A stretch of DNA of 64,000 nucleotides from Burkholderia cepacia GG4 (GTDB lineage Bacteria > Pseudomonadota > Gammaproteobacteria > Burkholderiales > Burkholderiaceae). Where the stretch lies: assembly GCF_000292915.1 (NCBI RefSeq), contig NC_018514.1, positions 2,604,001-2,668,000 on the forward strand. Direction: 5' to 3'. Under the pieces are notes generated by a model. The model searched no databases, had not been told where the DNA came from, and saw only the letters and a program-made list of their open reading frames with translations. Positions 46,079 through 55,348 of this stretch are shown here, one piece after another. Every line of letters begins with the position of its first letter. The first letter of the stretch is position 1. Made by a program: the position numbers and the translations under genes.

Positions 46079-46723
46079 CTACCGCCGCCGATGCTCGACT
46101 GCGAACTTGATCAGCTCCGCCTGCCCTTCTATCTCGAGCTTGCGTTTCAGGTTGAGCCGATGGGTTTCCACCGTGCGTACCGACAGCCCCGTCTGCTGCG
46201 CGATCTGCTTGCTCGACAGCCCCTCGGCCAGCGCATCGAGGATGTCGCGTTCGCGCGGCGTCAACCGGTCGAGCGGCGACGTGGTCGCGCGCGCCTGGAT
46301 CATCCGCGCGGCAAGCCCTTCGCTGAAGAACGTCTGCCCGGCCAGCACCGTGCCGATTGCGCGCACGATCTCGCTGGCGGGCGAATCCTTCAGCAGGTAG
46401 CCGCTCGCGCCGGCGCGCACGGCCTGCGTCACGTATTCGACGTTGTCGTGCATCGACAGCATCAGCACGCGAATTCCCGGAAAGCGCTCGTGGAACACGC
46501 CGGCCAGCGTGATGCCGTTCATCCCGTTCATGCCGACGTCCATCAGCGCGAGATCGGGTTCGAGCGACGCAGCGAGCGCGAGCGCCTCGTCGGCGTTGCC
46601 GGCCTCGCCGACCACGGACAGGTCGGCGGCTTCGAGGCGCATCCGCAGGCCGTCGCGCACCAGCGGGTGATCGTCGACGAGCAGCAGTCGGGCGGCGGGC
46701 CGGGCGGTGTCGGGGGCGCTCAT
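46079..46723 (-). CDS. NarL/FixJ-family response regulator
   Basis: A 214-residue regulator. The receiver domain spans residues 12-125 (LLLVDDHPLVRDG, phospho-Asp in LALMDVGMNGMNG, Lys in YLLKDSPASE). A LuxR helix-turn-helix spans 148-208 (LTPRERDILDALAEGLSSKQ, TGLSVRTVETHRLNLKRKL). The ATG at 46723 lies 31 bases after the sensor-kinase stop, so the two form a two-component operon. The targets are unknown. Confidence 0.93.
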   Translation of the reverse strand: MSAPDTARPAARLLLVDDHPLVRDGLRMRLEAADLSVVGEAGNADEALALAASLEPDLALMDVGMNGMNGITLAGVFHERFPGIRVLMLSMHDNVEYVTQAVRAGASGYLLKDSPASEIVRAIGTVLAGQTFFSEGLAARMIQARATTSPLDRLTPRERDILDALAEGLSSKQIAQQTGLSVRTVETHRLNLKRKLEIEGQAELIKFAVEHRRR

Positions 46724-46754
46724 GGGCAAAGGTCTCCGGTTATGGGGCGCGTCG

Positions 46755-48137
46755 TCAGGCGGCGGCGCGCAGCGGCACGCGCGCGGCCACGACCGTGTGG
46801 CCGACGTGCGACGTGATCGTCAGCATGCCGCCGAGCGCGTCGAGGCGCTCCCGCATGTTGCGCAGGCCGATGCCGCGGCGCGCATCGGTCTGCGAACGCT
46901 CGGCATCGAAGCCGCAGCCGTTGTCGGCGATGGTCAGCGTGACGGAATGCGCGCCGACGTCGAGCGTGACGGCCGCGCGTGACGCCTGCGCATGATGCAC
47001 GATGTTGCTGAGCGCTTCCTGTGCGATCCGGAACAGCGCCGTATTGACCGGCGCGGGCAGCGGCCGCGCGCCGCTGTGCGCGACCTGCGTATAGCCGATG
47101 TCGATGCCGCTTTCCGTGCCGAATTCGCGCACGAGCTGCTCGAGCGCCGCCGCGAGGCCGAGATCGTCGAGCATCGCCGGGCGCAGCGCATGCGAGATGC
47201 GCCGCACTTCGCGCAGCGTGTCGCCGAGCCGCCCGACGCCCGACGCGAGCGCCTGCTCGGCCTCGGGCATGCGCGTCGCGCCGCGCTCGAAGCGCGCGAG
47301 CGCGGATTCGAGCATCAGCTTGGCAGACACCATCATCTGGCTGATCCCGTCATGCAGTTCGCGCGACAGCCGCTCGCGCTCCTGTTCCTGCGATTCGACG
47401 ACGCGCTGCGCGAGCTGCTTGAGCTTCGCATCGGCACTGCGCGACTCGCTGACGTTCAGCACCAGCGCACAGACGGCGATCGCCGCCGCGCCGGTCAGCG
47501 CGATCGCGGTGAGCCAGCTCATCGTGCGCTCGATGTTGGCGGACGCGCGCGCGTCGATGCGCTGCAGCGCAGTGTCGACGTCGTCGAGATAGATGCCGGT
47601 GCCGACCATCCAGCCCCAGCGTTCGAGCGCGACGACGTAGCCGAGCTTCGGCGCGACCTTGCCCGTCGACGGTCGCTGCCACGCGTAGCGCACGTAGCCG
47701 CCGCCGTGCGATGCGGCGCCGATCAGCTGCTGGATCGTCAGCGCACCCTGCGGGTCGCGCATCGACCAGTAATTGTGGCCGACGCGCTCGGGCTCGCGCG
47801 GATGCATCAGCGAATTGCCGTGCAGGTCGTACACGAAGAAATAGCCGTCGGGACCGAAATCCATCTTCTGCAACATCGCGAGCGCCTGCGTGCGCAGCAT
47901 CCCGTCGTCGCGCGCGTTGCGGCCGCTCGCGTCGTAGAGCGGCATGATCGCGCTCGTCGCGAGTTCGACGTAGTGCTTGAGCTCGACTTCCTTGCTAGAC
48001 AGGTACGCGGCCTGGATCGTCGCGTGCTGCGTGTGGGCGAGCGACGTCGCCTGCTGGCGCACGCCGAAGCCGATGCCGGCGATGGCGAGCAGGAACGGCA
48101 CGATGGCCAGGAGGAAAATCTTTGCCTTGAGTCTCAT
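46755..48137 (-). CDS. Cache-domain sensor histidine kinase (NarX/HPK7 type)
   Basis: A 460-residue membrane kinase. The first helix is at residues 7-27 and the second at about 210-230. Between them lies a single Cache domain (DFGPDGYFFVYDLHGNSLMH, MVGTGIYLDDVD), a fold that senses small organic acids. The HisKA_3 phosphoacceptor is in QERERLSRELHDGISQMMVS, and the ATP-binding domain ends with GIGLRNMRERLDALGG. It is upstream of, and cotranscribed with, the NarL-type regulator. Confidence 0.92.
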   Translation of the reverse strand: MRLKAKIFLLAIVPFLLAIAGIGFGVRQQATSLAHTQHATIQAAYLSSKEVELKHYVELATSAIMPLYDASGRNARDDGMLRTQALAMLQKMDFGPDGYFFVYDLHGNSLMHPREPERVGHNYWSMRDPQGALTIQQLIGAASHGGGYVRYAWQRPSTGKVAPKLGYVVALERWGWMVGTGIYLDDVDTALQRIDARASANIERTMSWLTAIALTGAAAIAVCALVLNVSESRSADAKLKQLAQRVVESQEQERERLSRELHDGISQMMVSAKLMLESALARFERGATRMPEAEQALASGVGRLGDTLREVRRISHALRPAMLDDLGLAAALEQLVREFGTESGIDIGYTQVAHSGARPLPAPVNTALFRIAQEALSNIVHHAQASRAAVTLDVGAHSVTLTIADNGCGFDAERSQTDARRGIGLRNMRERLDALGGMLTITSHVGHTVVAARVPLRAAA

Positions 48138-48247
48138 GGTGGTGCGAAGCGGGCGCGCTTACCGCGCGGCGGCGCGGCGAGCCGACATTGTCGGCGATTT
48201 TGGCCCGCGGGCGGCGCCGGCGCGGCGGCCGCCCTGCACGCCGGCGC

Positions 48248-49810
48248 TCAGGCCCGGCGCGGTTCGCGGTCGGCGACCGTGGACGGCTGCACGACGACCC
48301 GGTTGCGTCCGCGCTCCTTGGCGCGATACAGCGCGTCGTCGGCGAGCTTCAACGCGGCCTGGATGCTGTCGTCGTGTTCCGGATAGCAGGTCGTCACGCC
48401 GATGCTCGCGGTCAGGCACCCGGATGCGCCCGTATCGTGCCGGATACCGAGATCGAGGATGCCGGTGCGGATCGCCTCCGCGATCGTCACGGCGCCGGTC
48501 GTGTCGACGTCGGGCAGCACCACGACGAACTCCTCGCCGCCATAGCGCGCTGCGTAGTCGGCCGGCCGGCGCAGGCATCCGGCGATGCAGCGGCCGACCG
48601 CGGCGAGCGCATCGTCGCCGGCCTGGTGGCCTTGTGTGTCGTTGTAGTGCTTGAAGTGATCGACGTCGACGAACAGCAGCGACAGCGCATGCTGCGAGCG
48701 CGCGGCGCGGCGCCATTCGCGCGCGAGCGTGACGTCGAGCATCCGGCGGTTGTCGAGGCCCGTGAGGCCGTCGGTGCGCGCGAGCGCCTGCAGTTCGGTT
48801 TCCGCGCGGTGGCGCTTGCGCAACTGCACGTCGAGCAGCAGCGACAGGCCGACGAAGCCGAGTGCGAGCAGGGCCATCGCGGAGCCGATCGGGATCGCGC
48901 GGTCGTACCACGCGGCGTAGGTGTCCGCTTCGGAGCGCGCGACCATGATGATCAGCGGCAGGTTGTCGAGGTGCCGGAACACGTACAGGCGCCGCACGCC
49001 GTCGATCGACGCGGTATCGGCGAAGCTGCCTTCGTTGGCGGTCATGAACTGCCGGAACGTGCTGGCGCGGCTGATGTTGCGGCCGACGATCGCCGGATCG
49101 TACGGTTGGCGCGCGAGCATCAGGCCCTTCGTGTTGATCAGCGCCATCGACCCGCGATCGCCGAGCGTGAGGCGCGAGAACAGGTTCTGGAAATATTCAA
49201 GCCGGATCGACATCACGGCGACGCCGCCGAACGATCCGTCGGGCCGCGTGATGCGCCGGCTGAGCGCGATGCTCGGGGAGCCGTCGCGCAGCCGCGAATG
49301 GTACGGATCGCTGACGTACAGGCCGACGTCCGGGTGGTCGCGGTGCACCGTGAAGTACGGTTCGTTGCCGAAATTCGCCTTGCGCGGCACGTCGCTCTTG
49401 CCGTCGACCGCAATGTCGCCGTTCGCGTCGAGCACGTAGATGCCGCCGAGGTATTTGGCGGTCGTCGCGCGGTCGAACAGCACCTGACGGCGCAGCGGCA
49501 TCGGCAGCGCGACGACCGCGGGATCGTTCTCGCCTTCGACGACCGCCTGCAGCGACAGCGAATAGATCTCGATGTTGCGCTCGATGTCCCACGAAGCCAT
49601 CAGCGCGATGTTGTGCTGCGTGATGCGGGCACGGTCGCGCGCGTCGATGCGGCCTTCGTACAGCAGGATGGTGCACAGCAGCAACAGCAGCAGCGCGATC
49701 AGCAGCCCGGAATAGAAGATCAGGTGCGGCAACAGGACCCGACGCAATTGAGCGACGACACGGCCCGTCAGGCCGGATTCGCTGGGCAGTGCGTAGTCGG
49801 TTTCTGCCAT
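48248..49810 (-). CDS. Membrane-bound diguanylate cyclase with Cache sensor
   Basis: A 520-residue protein from the ATG at 49810. A helix at about residues 28-52 precedes a periplasmic double-Cache domain (about 55-290, with YVLDANGDIAVDG and FGGVAVMSIRLEYFQNLF). A second helix follows at about 300-320. The GGDEF domain occupies residues 345-505, with DGLTGLDNRRMLD, FVDVDHFKHYND and the active site RYGGEEF. It should make cyclic di-GMP in response to an external ligand. It lies 110 bases beyond the two-component kinase start on the same strand. A perfect FNR-type box is 290 bases upstream. Confidence 0.92.
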   Translation of the reverse strand: MAETDYALPSESGLTGRVVAQLRRVLLPHLIFYSGLLIALLLLLLCTILLYEGRIDARDRARITQHNIALMASWDIERNIEIYSLSLQAVVEGENDPAVVALPMPLRRQVLFDRATTAKYLGGIYVLDANGDIAVDGKSDVPRKANFGNEPYFTVHRDHPDVGLYVSDPYHSRLRDGSPSIALSRRITRPDGSFGGVAVMSIRLEYFQNLFSRLTLGDRGSMALINTKGLMLARQPYDPAIVGRNISRASTFRQFMTANEGSFADTASIDGVRRLYVFRHLDNLPLIIMVARSEADTYAAWYDRAIPIGSAMALLALGFVGLSLLLDVQLRKRHRAETELQALARTDGLTGLDNRRMLDVTLAREWRRAARSQHALSLLFVDVDHFKHYNDTQGHQAGDDALAAVGRCIAGCLRRPADYAARYGGEEFVVVLPDVDTTGAVTIAEAIRTGILDLGIRHDTGASGCLTASIGVTTCYPEHDDSIQAALKLADDALYRAKERGRNRVVVQPSTVADREPRRA

Positions 49811-50095
49811 GGTCCGTGGATCGATGGGCACCGTCGCCGGGCGGCGGGTCGATGCGATTGTTCGTATGACGTGCTGGCGGCGATCCGGTACGCGGCCCGT
49901 TCGGCGCCTGATCCCCCGATCGACGGCGAACGTTGCCGCGCATTATCGGATTTGGCGGCCGGGTACCGGGTAAACCGTTAAATCTCCTGTTCACCGCCGA
50001 CATCTGCCGCGATTCGACGATCCGACGAATCGGGCGGCGCGGATTGGTCCGAGTATAGCGTGCGCATTCGTCTGCGCGGAAAATGTTGCGCGCTG

Positions 50096-50109
50096 TTGAT
50101 CCGGATCAA
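50096..50109. promoter_or_regulatory. FNR/Anr binding site
   Basis: TTGATCCGGATCAA is a perfect palindrome equal to the FNR consensus TTGAT-N4-ATCAA. On the minus strand a TATACT -10 hexamer lies about 45 bases downstream of its centre, placing the box near -58 for transcription towards the diguanylate cyclase. Anaerobic or low-oxygen control is predicted. Confidence 0.65.
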
Positions 50110-50297
50110 ATTATCGAAGTGGCCGATACTTGCCAATCGCGCGCCGAGCGTTGTGGCGCAAGGCTTCGCGTCGTCGCGTGAGCGGCGCGCATTGAGCGTC
50201 CGCCGATTTTCGTGATTTAGCGACCGGCGCGTATGGAAAGCCGTCGGACGATATGCGCCGATTATCCGTTTCAGCGGTTGCGTAAATCCCGAATATG

Positions 50298-50327
50298 AAA
50301 ACGGGCGGCCGTGATGGCCGCCCGTTT
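50298..50327 (-). terminator. Rho-independent terminator after glcB
   Basis: AAACGGGCGGCC (50299-50310) pairs with GGCCGCCCGTTT (50316-50327) around a 5-base loop. On the minus strand a T4 follows, 54 bases after the glcB stop. Confidence 0.8.
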
Positions 50328-50380
50328 CGTGAAACCGGCGTACGGGTTTCCGGCATGCGGGAAGACCCGCATGCGCGGAT

Positions 50381-52555
50381 TCAACCGCCGTGCTGTTGCG
50401 CCTTGAACGCGAGCCGGAACTGATGCAGCAGCGGCTCGGTATAGCCGCTCGGCTGCGACGTGCCCTGCAGCGCGAGTGCGCACGCGGCCTTGAACGCGGT
50501 CGACTGGTCGTAGCCGGGCGCCATCGGACGATAGTTCGGGTCGCCCGCGTTCTGCTGGTCGACGACGCGCGCCATCCGCTTGAACACGTCGAGCACGAAC
50601 GCCTCGGTGATCACGCCGTGGCGCAGCCAGTTCGCGATGTGCTGGCTCGAGATGCGCAGCGTCGCGCGGTCTTCCATCAGGCCGACGTCGTGGATGTCGG
50701 GCACCTTCGAGCAGCCGACGCCCTGTTCGACCCAGCGCACGACGTAGCCGAGGATGCCTTGTGCGTTGTTCTCGACCTCGCTCAGGATCTCGCTCTCGCT
50801 CCAGGCGGCGCGCTCGACGACCGGCACGGTCAGCAGCCCTTCGAGCAGCGCGTCGCGTTCGCTCGCGTACGGCGTCTTCTCGAGCTCCTGCTGGACGGCC
50901 TGCACGTCGACGAGGTGGTAGTGCAGCGCGTGCAGCGTCGCGGCGGTCGGCGACGGCACCCATGCGGTGTTCGCGCCGGCGCGCGGATGCGCGATCTTCT
51001 GCTCGAGCATCGCGTGCATCAGGTCCGGCATCGCCCACATGCCCTTGCCGATCTGCGCGCGGCCGCGCAGGCCGGCCGACAGGCCCGCGAGCACGTTGTT
51101 GCGCTCGTACGACTGGATCCACGCCGACGACTTCATGTCGCCCTTGCGGATCATCGGGCCCGCTTCCATCGCGGTGTGCATCTCGTCGCCGGTGCGGTCG
51201 AGGAAGCCGGTGTTGATGAACGCGACGCGCGTGGCGGCGGCTGCGATGCACGCGGCGAGGTTCACGCTGGTGCGGCGCTCCTCGTCCATGATGCCCATCT
51301 TCAGCGTGTTGCGCGGCAGGTTGTACAGGTCCTCGATGCGCGCGAACAGCGTGTCGGCGAACGCGACTTCGACCGGGCCGTGCATCTTCGGCTTCACAAT
51401 GTAGATCGAGCCGGTGCGCGAGTTGCGCTTGGCCTGCAGGTCGTGCAGCGAGCACAGCGTCGTGACGACGCCGTCGAGGATCCCTTCCGGAATCTCGTTG
51501 CCGTCGCGGTCGAGCACCGCGCCGTTGGTCATCAGGTGGCCGACGTTGCGCACGAACAGCAGCGAGCGGCCGTGCAGCGACAGCGTGCCGCCGGCCGGCG
51601 TCGTGTACTCGCGATCGGCGTTCAGGCGGCGCGTGAAGGTCTTGCCGCCCTTCGCGACTTCCTCGACCAGCGTGCCCTGCATCAGGCCGAGCCAGTTGCG
51701 GTAGAGCTGGACCTTGTCATCGGCGTCGACCGCCGCGACCGAATCCTCGCAGTCGATGATCGTGCTGACCGCGGCTTCGAGCACGACGTCCTTCACGTTC
51801 GCGAGATCGGCGCGACCGATGGGGGTCGACGCGTCGATCTGGATCTCGAGGTGCAGGCCGTTGTGCTGCAGCAGGATCGCGGACGGCGCGTCGGCCGCGC
51901 CCTGATAGCCGACGAATTGCGCCGGCTGCGCGAGGTGCGTGACGCCCTTGCCGGTTTCGACGGCGAGCTGGCCGTCCTGTACGCGGTAGCGCAGCGCGTC
52001 GCGGTGCGAGCCGCTCGCGAGCGGCGCCGCGTTGTCGAGCACGTTGCGCGCGTAGTCGATCACGCGCTGGCCGCGCGTCGGGTTGTAGGCCGACGTGCGT
52101 TCGGCGCCGCCGTCCTCGGGCAGTGCGTCGGTGCCGTACAGCGCATCGTACAGGCTGCCCCAGCGCGCGTTCGCGGCGTTCAGCGCATAGCGCGCGTTCG
52201 ACAGCGGCACGACGAGCTGCGGGCCGGCTTGCGTCGCGATCTCGCTGTCGACGTTCGCGGTGGCTGCCGCGACGTTCGACGGGACCGGCACGAGGTAGCC
52301 GATCTGTTCGAGGAATGCGCGATACGCGGCGTGGTCGCGCACCGGGCCGGGGTGCGCGCGATGCCACCCGTCGAGTTCCTGCTGCAGGCGGTCGCGTTCC
52401 GCGAGCAACGCGCGGTTGCGCGGCGCGAGGTCGTGCACCAGGGCCGAGAAACCGCTCCAGAACGCGGCTGTGTCGATGCCGGTGCCCGGCAGTGCTTCGT
52501 TTTCAATGAACTGGCTCAGCGCTGGTGCGACTTGCAGTCCTGCTTGGTCGATCAT
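50381..52555 (-). CDS. glcB: Malate synthase G
   Basis: A 724-residue single-chain malate synthase condensing glyoxylate with acetyl-CoA. Family segments are visible throughout: the start [54 protein letters not shown], and [13 protein letters not shown] with the catalytic Asp region. The length matches isoform G (723 in E. coli). It ends the glc operon and consumes the glyoxylate made by glycolate oxidase. It starts 38 bases after glcG. Confidence 0.97.
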   Translation of the reverse strand: MIDQAGLQVAPALSQFIENEALPGTGIDTAAFWSGFSALVHDLAPRNRALLAERDRLQQELDGWHRAHPGPVRDHAAYRAFLEQIGYLVPVPSNVAAATANVDSEIATQAGPQLVVPLSNARYALNAANARWGSLYDALYGTDALPEDGGAERTSAYNPTRGQRVIDYARNVLDNAAPLASGSHRDALRYRVQDGQLAVETGKGVTHLAQPAQFVGYQGAADAPSAILLQHNGLHLEIQIDASTPIGRADLANVKDVVLEAAVSTIIDCEDSVAAVDADDKVQLYRNWLGLMQGTLVEEVAKGGKTFTRRLNADREYTTPAGGTLSLHGRSLLFVRNVGHLMTNGAVLDRDGNEIPEGILDGVVTTLCSLHDLQAKRNSRTGSIYIVKPKMHGPVEVAFADTLFARIEDLYNLPRNTLKMGIMDEERRTSVNLAACIAAAATRVAFINTGFLDRTGDEMHTAMEAGPMIRKGDMKSSAWIQSYERNNVLAGLSAGLRGRAQIGKGMWAMPDLMHAMLEQKIAHPRAGANTAWVPSPTAATLHALHYHLVDVQAVQQELEKTPYASERDALLEGLLTVPVVERAAWSESEILSEVENNAQGILGYVVRWVEQGVGCSKVPDIHDVGLMEDRATLRISSQHIANWLRHGVITEAFVLDVFKRMARVVDQQNAGDPNYRPMAPGYDQSTAFKAACALALQGTSQPSGYTEPLLHQFRLAFKAQQHGG

Positions 52556-52593
52556 CGTGATTCCTCCCGGGGAAAAATGCGCGCGCGGCTGGC

Positions 52594-52998
52594 TTAGGCC
52601 ACGACGCTTTGTGCGCCGGCGCGGGCGATCTGCGCATCCTGTTCGGACTTTACGCCAGACACACCGATCGCGCCCGCCATGCGGCCGTCCACCGTGACCG
52701 GCACGCCGCCTTCGAGCAAGCCCGTCAGCGGCACGCTCAGAAACGCGGTGCGGCCACCGTTGATCATATCCTCATACGCCTTCGTCTCGCGACGGCCGAG
52801 CGCCGCCGCGCGCGCCTTGTCCTGCGCGATGTAGGTGCTGGCGGCCGACGCGCCGTCGAGGCGCGCGAACGCGAGCAGGTGGCCGCCGTCGTCGACGATG
52901 GCGATCGACACGGCCCAGCCGTGGCGCTCGGCTTCCGCGCGGGCGGCGGCGAGCATGCGCTCGACGTCGGCGAGTTCGAGTTCGGGTTTCGTCTTCAT
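52594..52998 (-). CDS. glcG: GlcG/HbpS-family heme-binding-like protein
   Basis: A 134-residue GlcG-family protein ([56 protein letters not shown]). Members form octamers; HbpS binds heme, while the role of GlcG in glycolate use is unclear. Position between glcF and glcB, as in E. coli, fixes the name. No signal peptide is present. Confidence 0.92.
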   Translation of the reverse strand: MKTKPELELADVERMLAAARAEAERHGWAVSIAIVDDGGHLLAFARLDGASAASTYIAQDKARAAALGRRETKAYEDMINGGRTAFLSVPLTGLLEGGVPVTVDGRMAGAIGVSGVKSEQDAQIARAGAQSVVA

Positions 52999-53020
52999 GA
53001 AGGTTCTCCGGAGTCAGCGG

Positions 53021-54241
53021 TCAGTTGGCGAATCGGTTGTCGACGAGCTCGATCCAGTGGCGCACGGGCGTGCGGCCCGCGCCGTTCAGGTGAGTCTGGC
53101 AGCCGATGTTGGCCGTGACAATCAGGTCCGGCCGTGCGGCTTCGAGCGCATCGAGCTTGTTGTCGCGCAGTTTCGTCGCGAGTTCGGGCTGCGTCAGCGC
53201 ATAGGTGCCGGCCGACCCGCAGCACAGGTGGCCGTCGGCGACATTCGTCAGATCGAAGCCGAGCCGAGTCAGGATGCTTTCCACCGCGCCGCCGAGCCGC
53301 TGCGCATGCTGCAGCGTGCACGGGCAGTGGACCGCGACGCGGCGCTGCGTCGTATCGGCCAGCACGTCGAGCGGTTCGGCCGCGATGACTTCCGCGAGGT
53401 CGCGCGCGAGCGCGCTGACGCGCCGTGCCTTGTCCGCGTAGACGGGGTCGGAGTGCAGCAGGTCGCCGTATTCCTTCACGAACGCGCCGCAACCGCTCGC
53501 CGTCAGCACGATCGCTTCCGCGCCGGCCTCGATCGCCGGCCACCATGCATCGATGTTGCGGCGCGCGCGAGAGAGACCGGCATCCTGCGCGTTCAGGTGG
53601 TATTCGGTCGCACCGCAGCAGCCCGCCTCGCGCGCTGGCGTGACGCTGATGCCGAGCCGGTCGAGCACGCGTGCCGCGGCCGCGTTGGTGTTCGGCGACA
53701 GCGACGGCTGCACGCAGCCTTCCAGCATCAGCACGCGTCGTGCGTGGCGCACCGGCGGGCGCGGCGTGGCGGCGGGCACGGCGGCCGGAATCTTGTCCTG
53801 CAGCGTGCCGGGCAGCAGCGGACGCAGCGCGCGGCCGGCCTTCAGCAGCGCGGCGAACGTCGCCGGCCGCGGCACGACGTGACGCAGGCCCGCGCGCAAC
53901 AGGCGCTCGCGCGCCGGGCGCCGCGCGCGCTTCTCGGCTACCGCGCGGCCGATGTCGAGCAGCGTGTGATAGCGCACGCCGGACGGGCAGGTCGTCTCGC
54001 AGTTGCGGCAGGTCAGGCAACGGTCGAGATGCTGCTGCGTGCGCTCGCCGCACGGCTCGCCTTCGAGCATCTGCTTGATCAGGTAGATGCGCCCGCGTGG
54101 CCCGTCGAGCTCGTTGCCGAGCACCTGGTAGGTCGGGCAGGTCGCATTGCAGAAGCCACAGTGCACGCACGCGCGCAGGATCGCTTCCGCTTCGTCGGCC
54201 CGGTCAAGGGCTTTGCTGGCTTCGCTGAGATTGGTTTGCAT
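53021..54241 (-). CDS. glcF: Glycolate oxidase iron-sulfur subunit
   Basis: A 406-residue protein with two N-terminal 4Fe-4S motifs (CVHCGFCNATCP and CLTCRNCETTCP) and two CCG-type domains in the C-terminal half (EAGCCGATEYH, GHLCCGSAGTYA). It passes electrons from GlcD to the quinone pool. It is 24 bases after glcE and 22 bases before glcG. Confidence 0.96.
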   Translation of the reverse strand: MQTNLSEASKALDRADEAEAILRACVHCGFCNATCPTYQVLGNELDGPRGRIYLIKQMLEGEPCGERTQQHLDRCLTCRNCETTCPSGVRYHTLLDIGRAVAEKRARRPARERLLRAGLRHVVPRPATFAALLKAGRALRPLLPGTLQDKIPAAVPAATPRPPVRHARRVLMLEGCVQPSLSPNTNAAAARVLDRLGISVTPAREAGCCGATEYHLNAQDAGLSRARRNIDAWWPAIEAGAEAIVLTASGCGAFVKEYGDLLHSDPVYADKARRVSALARDLAEVIAAEPLDVLADTTQRRVAVHCPCTLQHAQRLGGAVESILTRLGFDLTNVADGHLCCGSAGTYALTQPELATKLRDNKLDALEAARPDLIVTANIGCQTHLNGAGRTPVRHWIELVDNRFAN

Positions 54242-54265
54242 CGGCGGTTCGAAGTCGGGTTGGCG

Positions 54266-55348
54266 TCAGACGTCCGCGTACAGGCGGCCGGGATTGAAAA
54301 TCGCATGCGGATCGAGTTGCGCCTTCAACTGCCGATGCACGCGCAGCAGCGCGGGTGGCAGCGGCTGGAACGGCTCGGGTGTCGTGCCGGGCGTGAAGCA
54401 GGTCGCGTGCCCGCCCCACTGCGCGGCGAACCGCTGCACGTCGGCCGGTGCCACGTCGCTCTTCAGCCAGCGCTGCGCGCCGCCCCAGTCGACCAGCTGC
54501 ACGCCGGACAGCGCATCGAGCGGTGCGGCGGCCGGCACCGACACGCGCCACAGCGGGCGCGGATCGTCGAAGAACGGCAGCGACAGGTCACGCAGCCGCG
54601 CCCAGAATCCGTCGTCGCGATCGTCCATCTGCTCGCCGCCGATCGTGTCGCGCGCGGCCTTCACCGAGCCCTCGCCGCCTTCGATCCGCACATGCAGCAC
54701 GCCGTCCGCGTAGCACGCGCCCGCGAGCGGCAGCCCCGCGCGGCGCCATGCGGCGACGCGTTGCACGGCTTCGCCCGCGTCGAGCAGCAACGCGAGATCG
54801 CCGGTGGAGCGCGGCTTCGGCAGCACCTTCAGCGATACCTCGGTCACGACGCCGAGGCAGCCGAAACTGCCCGCGAGCAGCCGCGACACGTCGTAGCCCG
54901 CGACGTTCTTCATCACCTCGCCGCCGAAGCGCAGGTGTTTCGCGTGGCCGGTGATCACGCGGCAGCCGAGCACGAAATCGCGCACCGCGCCGGCCCACGG
55001 GCGGCGCGGTCCCGACAGCGCGGCCGCGAACATCCCGCCGACCGTCGCCGCGCCGCCGAACGCGGGCGGCTCGCACGGCAGCATCTGGCCGGCCGCGTCG
55101 AGCATCGCTTCGAGTTCGGCGAGCGGCGTGCCCGCGCGTGCGGTGATGACGAGTTCGGTCGGGTCGTACGCGACGACGCCGCGGTGCGTGCGCACGTCGA
55201 GCGTGCGGCCTTCGACGGCGCGGCCGACGAAGGCCTTCGTGCCGGCGCCGCGGATATGCAGCGGCTGGCGAGCGTGGATCGCGGCGTCGACCTGCGCGAC
55301 GAGCGCGGCGCTGTCGTCGATCGATTCGGGTTCGTGTTCGCGTCGCAT
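54266..55348 (-). CDS. glcE: Glycolate oxidase FAD-binding subunit GlcE
   Basis: A 360-residue FAD-binding protein of the FAD_binding_4 family. The FAD segments HIRGAGTKAFVG and GTPLAELEAMLDAAGQMLPC, then GGAATVGGMFAAALSG, are typical. The later loop GGEVMKNVAGYDVSRLLAGS is the GlcE signature. Its ATG overlaps the glcD stop codon, so the two subunits are translationally coupled. Confidence 0.95.
   Translation of the reverse strand: MRREHEPESIDDSAALVAQVDAAIHARQPLHIRGAGTKAFVGRAVEGRTLDVRTHRGVVAYDPTELVITARAGTPLAELEAMLDAAGQMLPCEPPAFGGAATVGGMFAAALSGPRRPWAGAVRDFVLGCRVITGHAKHLRFGGEVMKNVAGYDVSRLLAGSFGCLGVVTEVSLKVLPKPRSTGDLALLLDAGEAVQRVAAWRRAGLPLAGACYADGVLHVRIEGGEGSVKAARDTIGGEQMDDRDDGFWARLRDLSLPFFDDPRPLWRVSVPAAAPLDALSGVQLVDWGGAQRWLKSDVAPADVQRFAAQWGGHATCFTPGTTPEPFQPLPPALLRVHRQLKAQLDPHAIFNPGRLYADV

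Larger units (their letters stand above)
49811..50380. other. 570-base intergenic region with an FNR-type box
   Basis: No gene is supported. It holds an FNR/Anr palindrome (50096-50109), a TATACT hexamer on the minus strand (50052-50057) that fits a promoter for the cyclase gene, and the glcB terminator (50298-50327). Confidence 0.6.
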
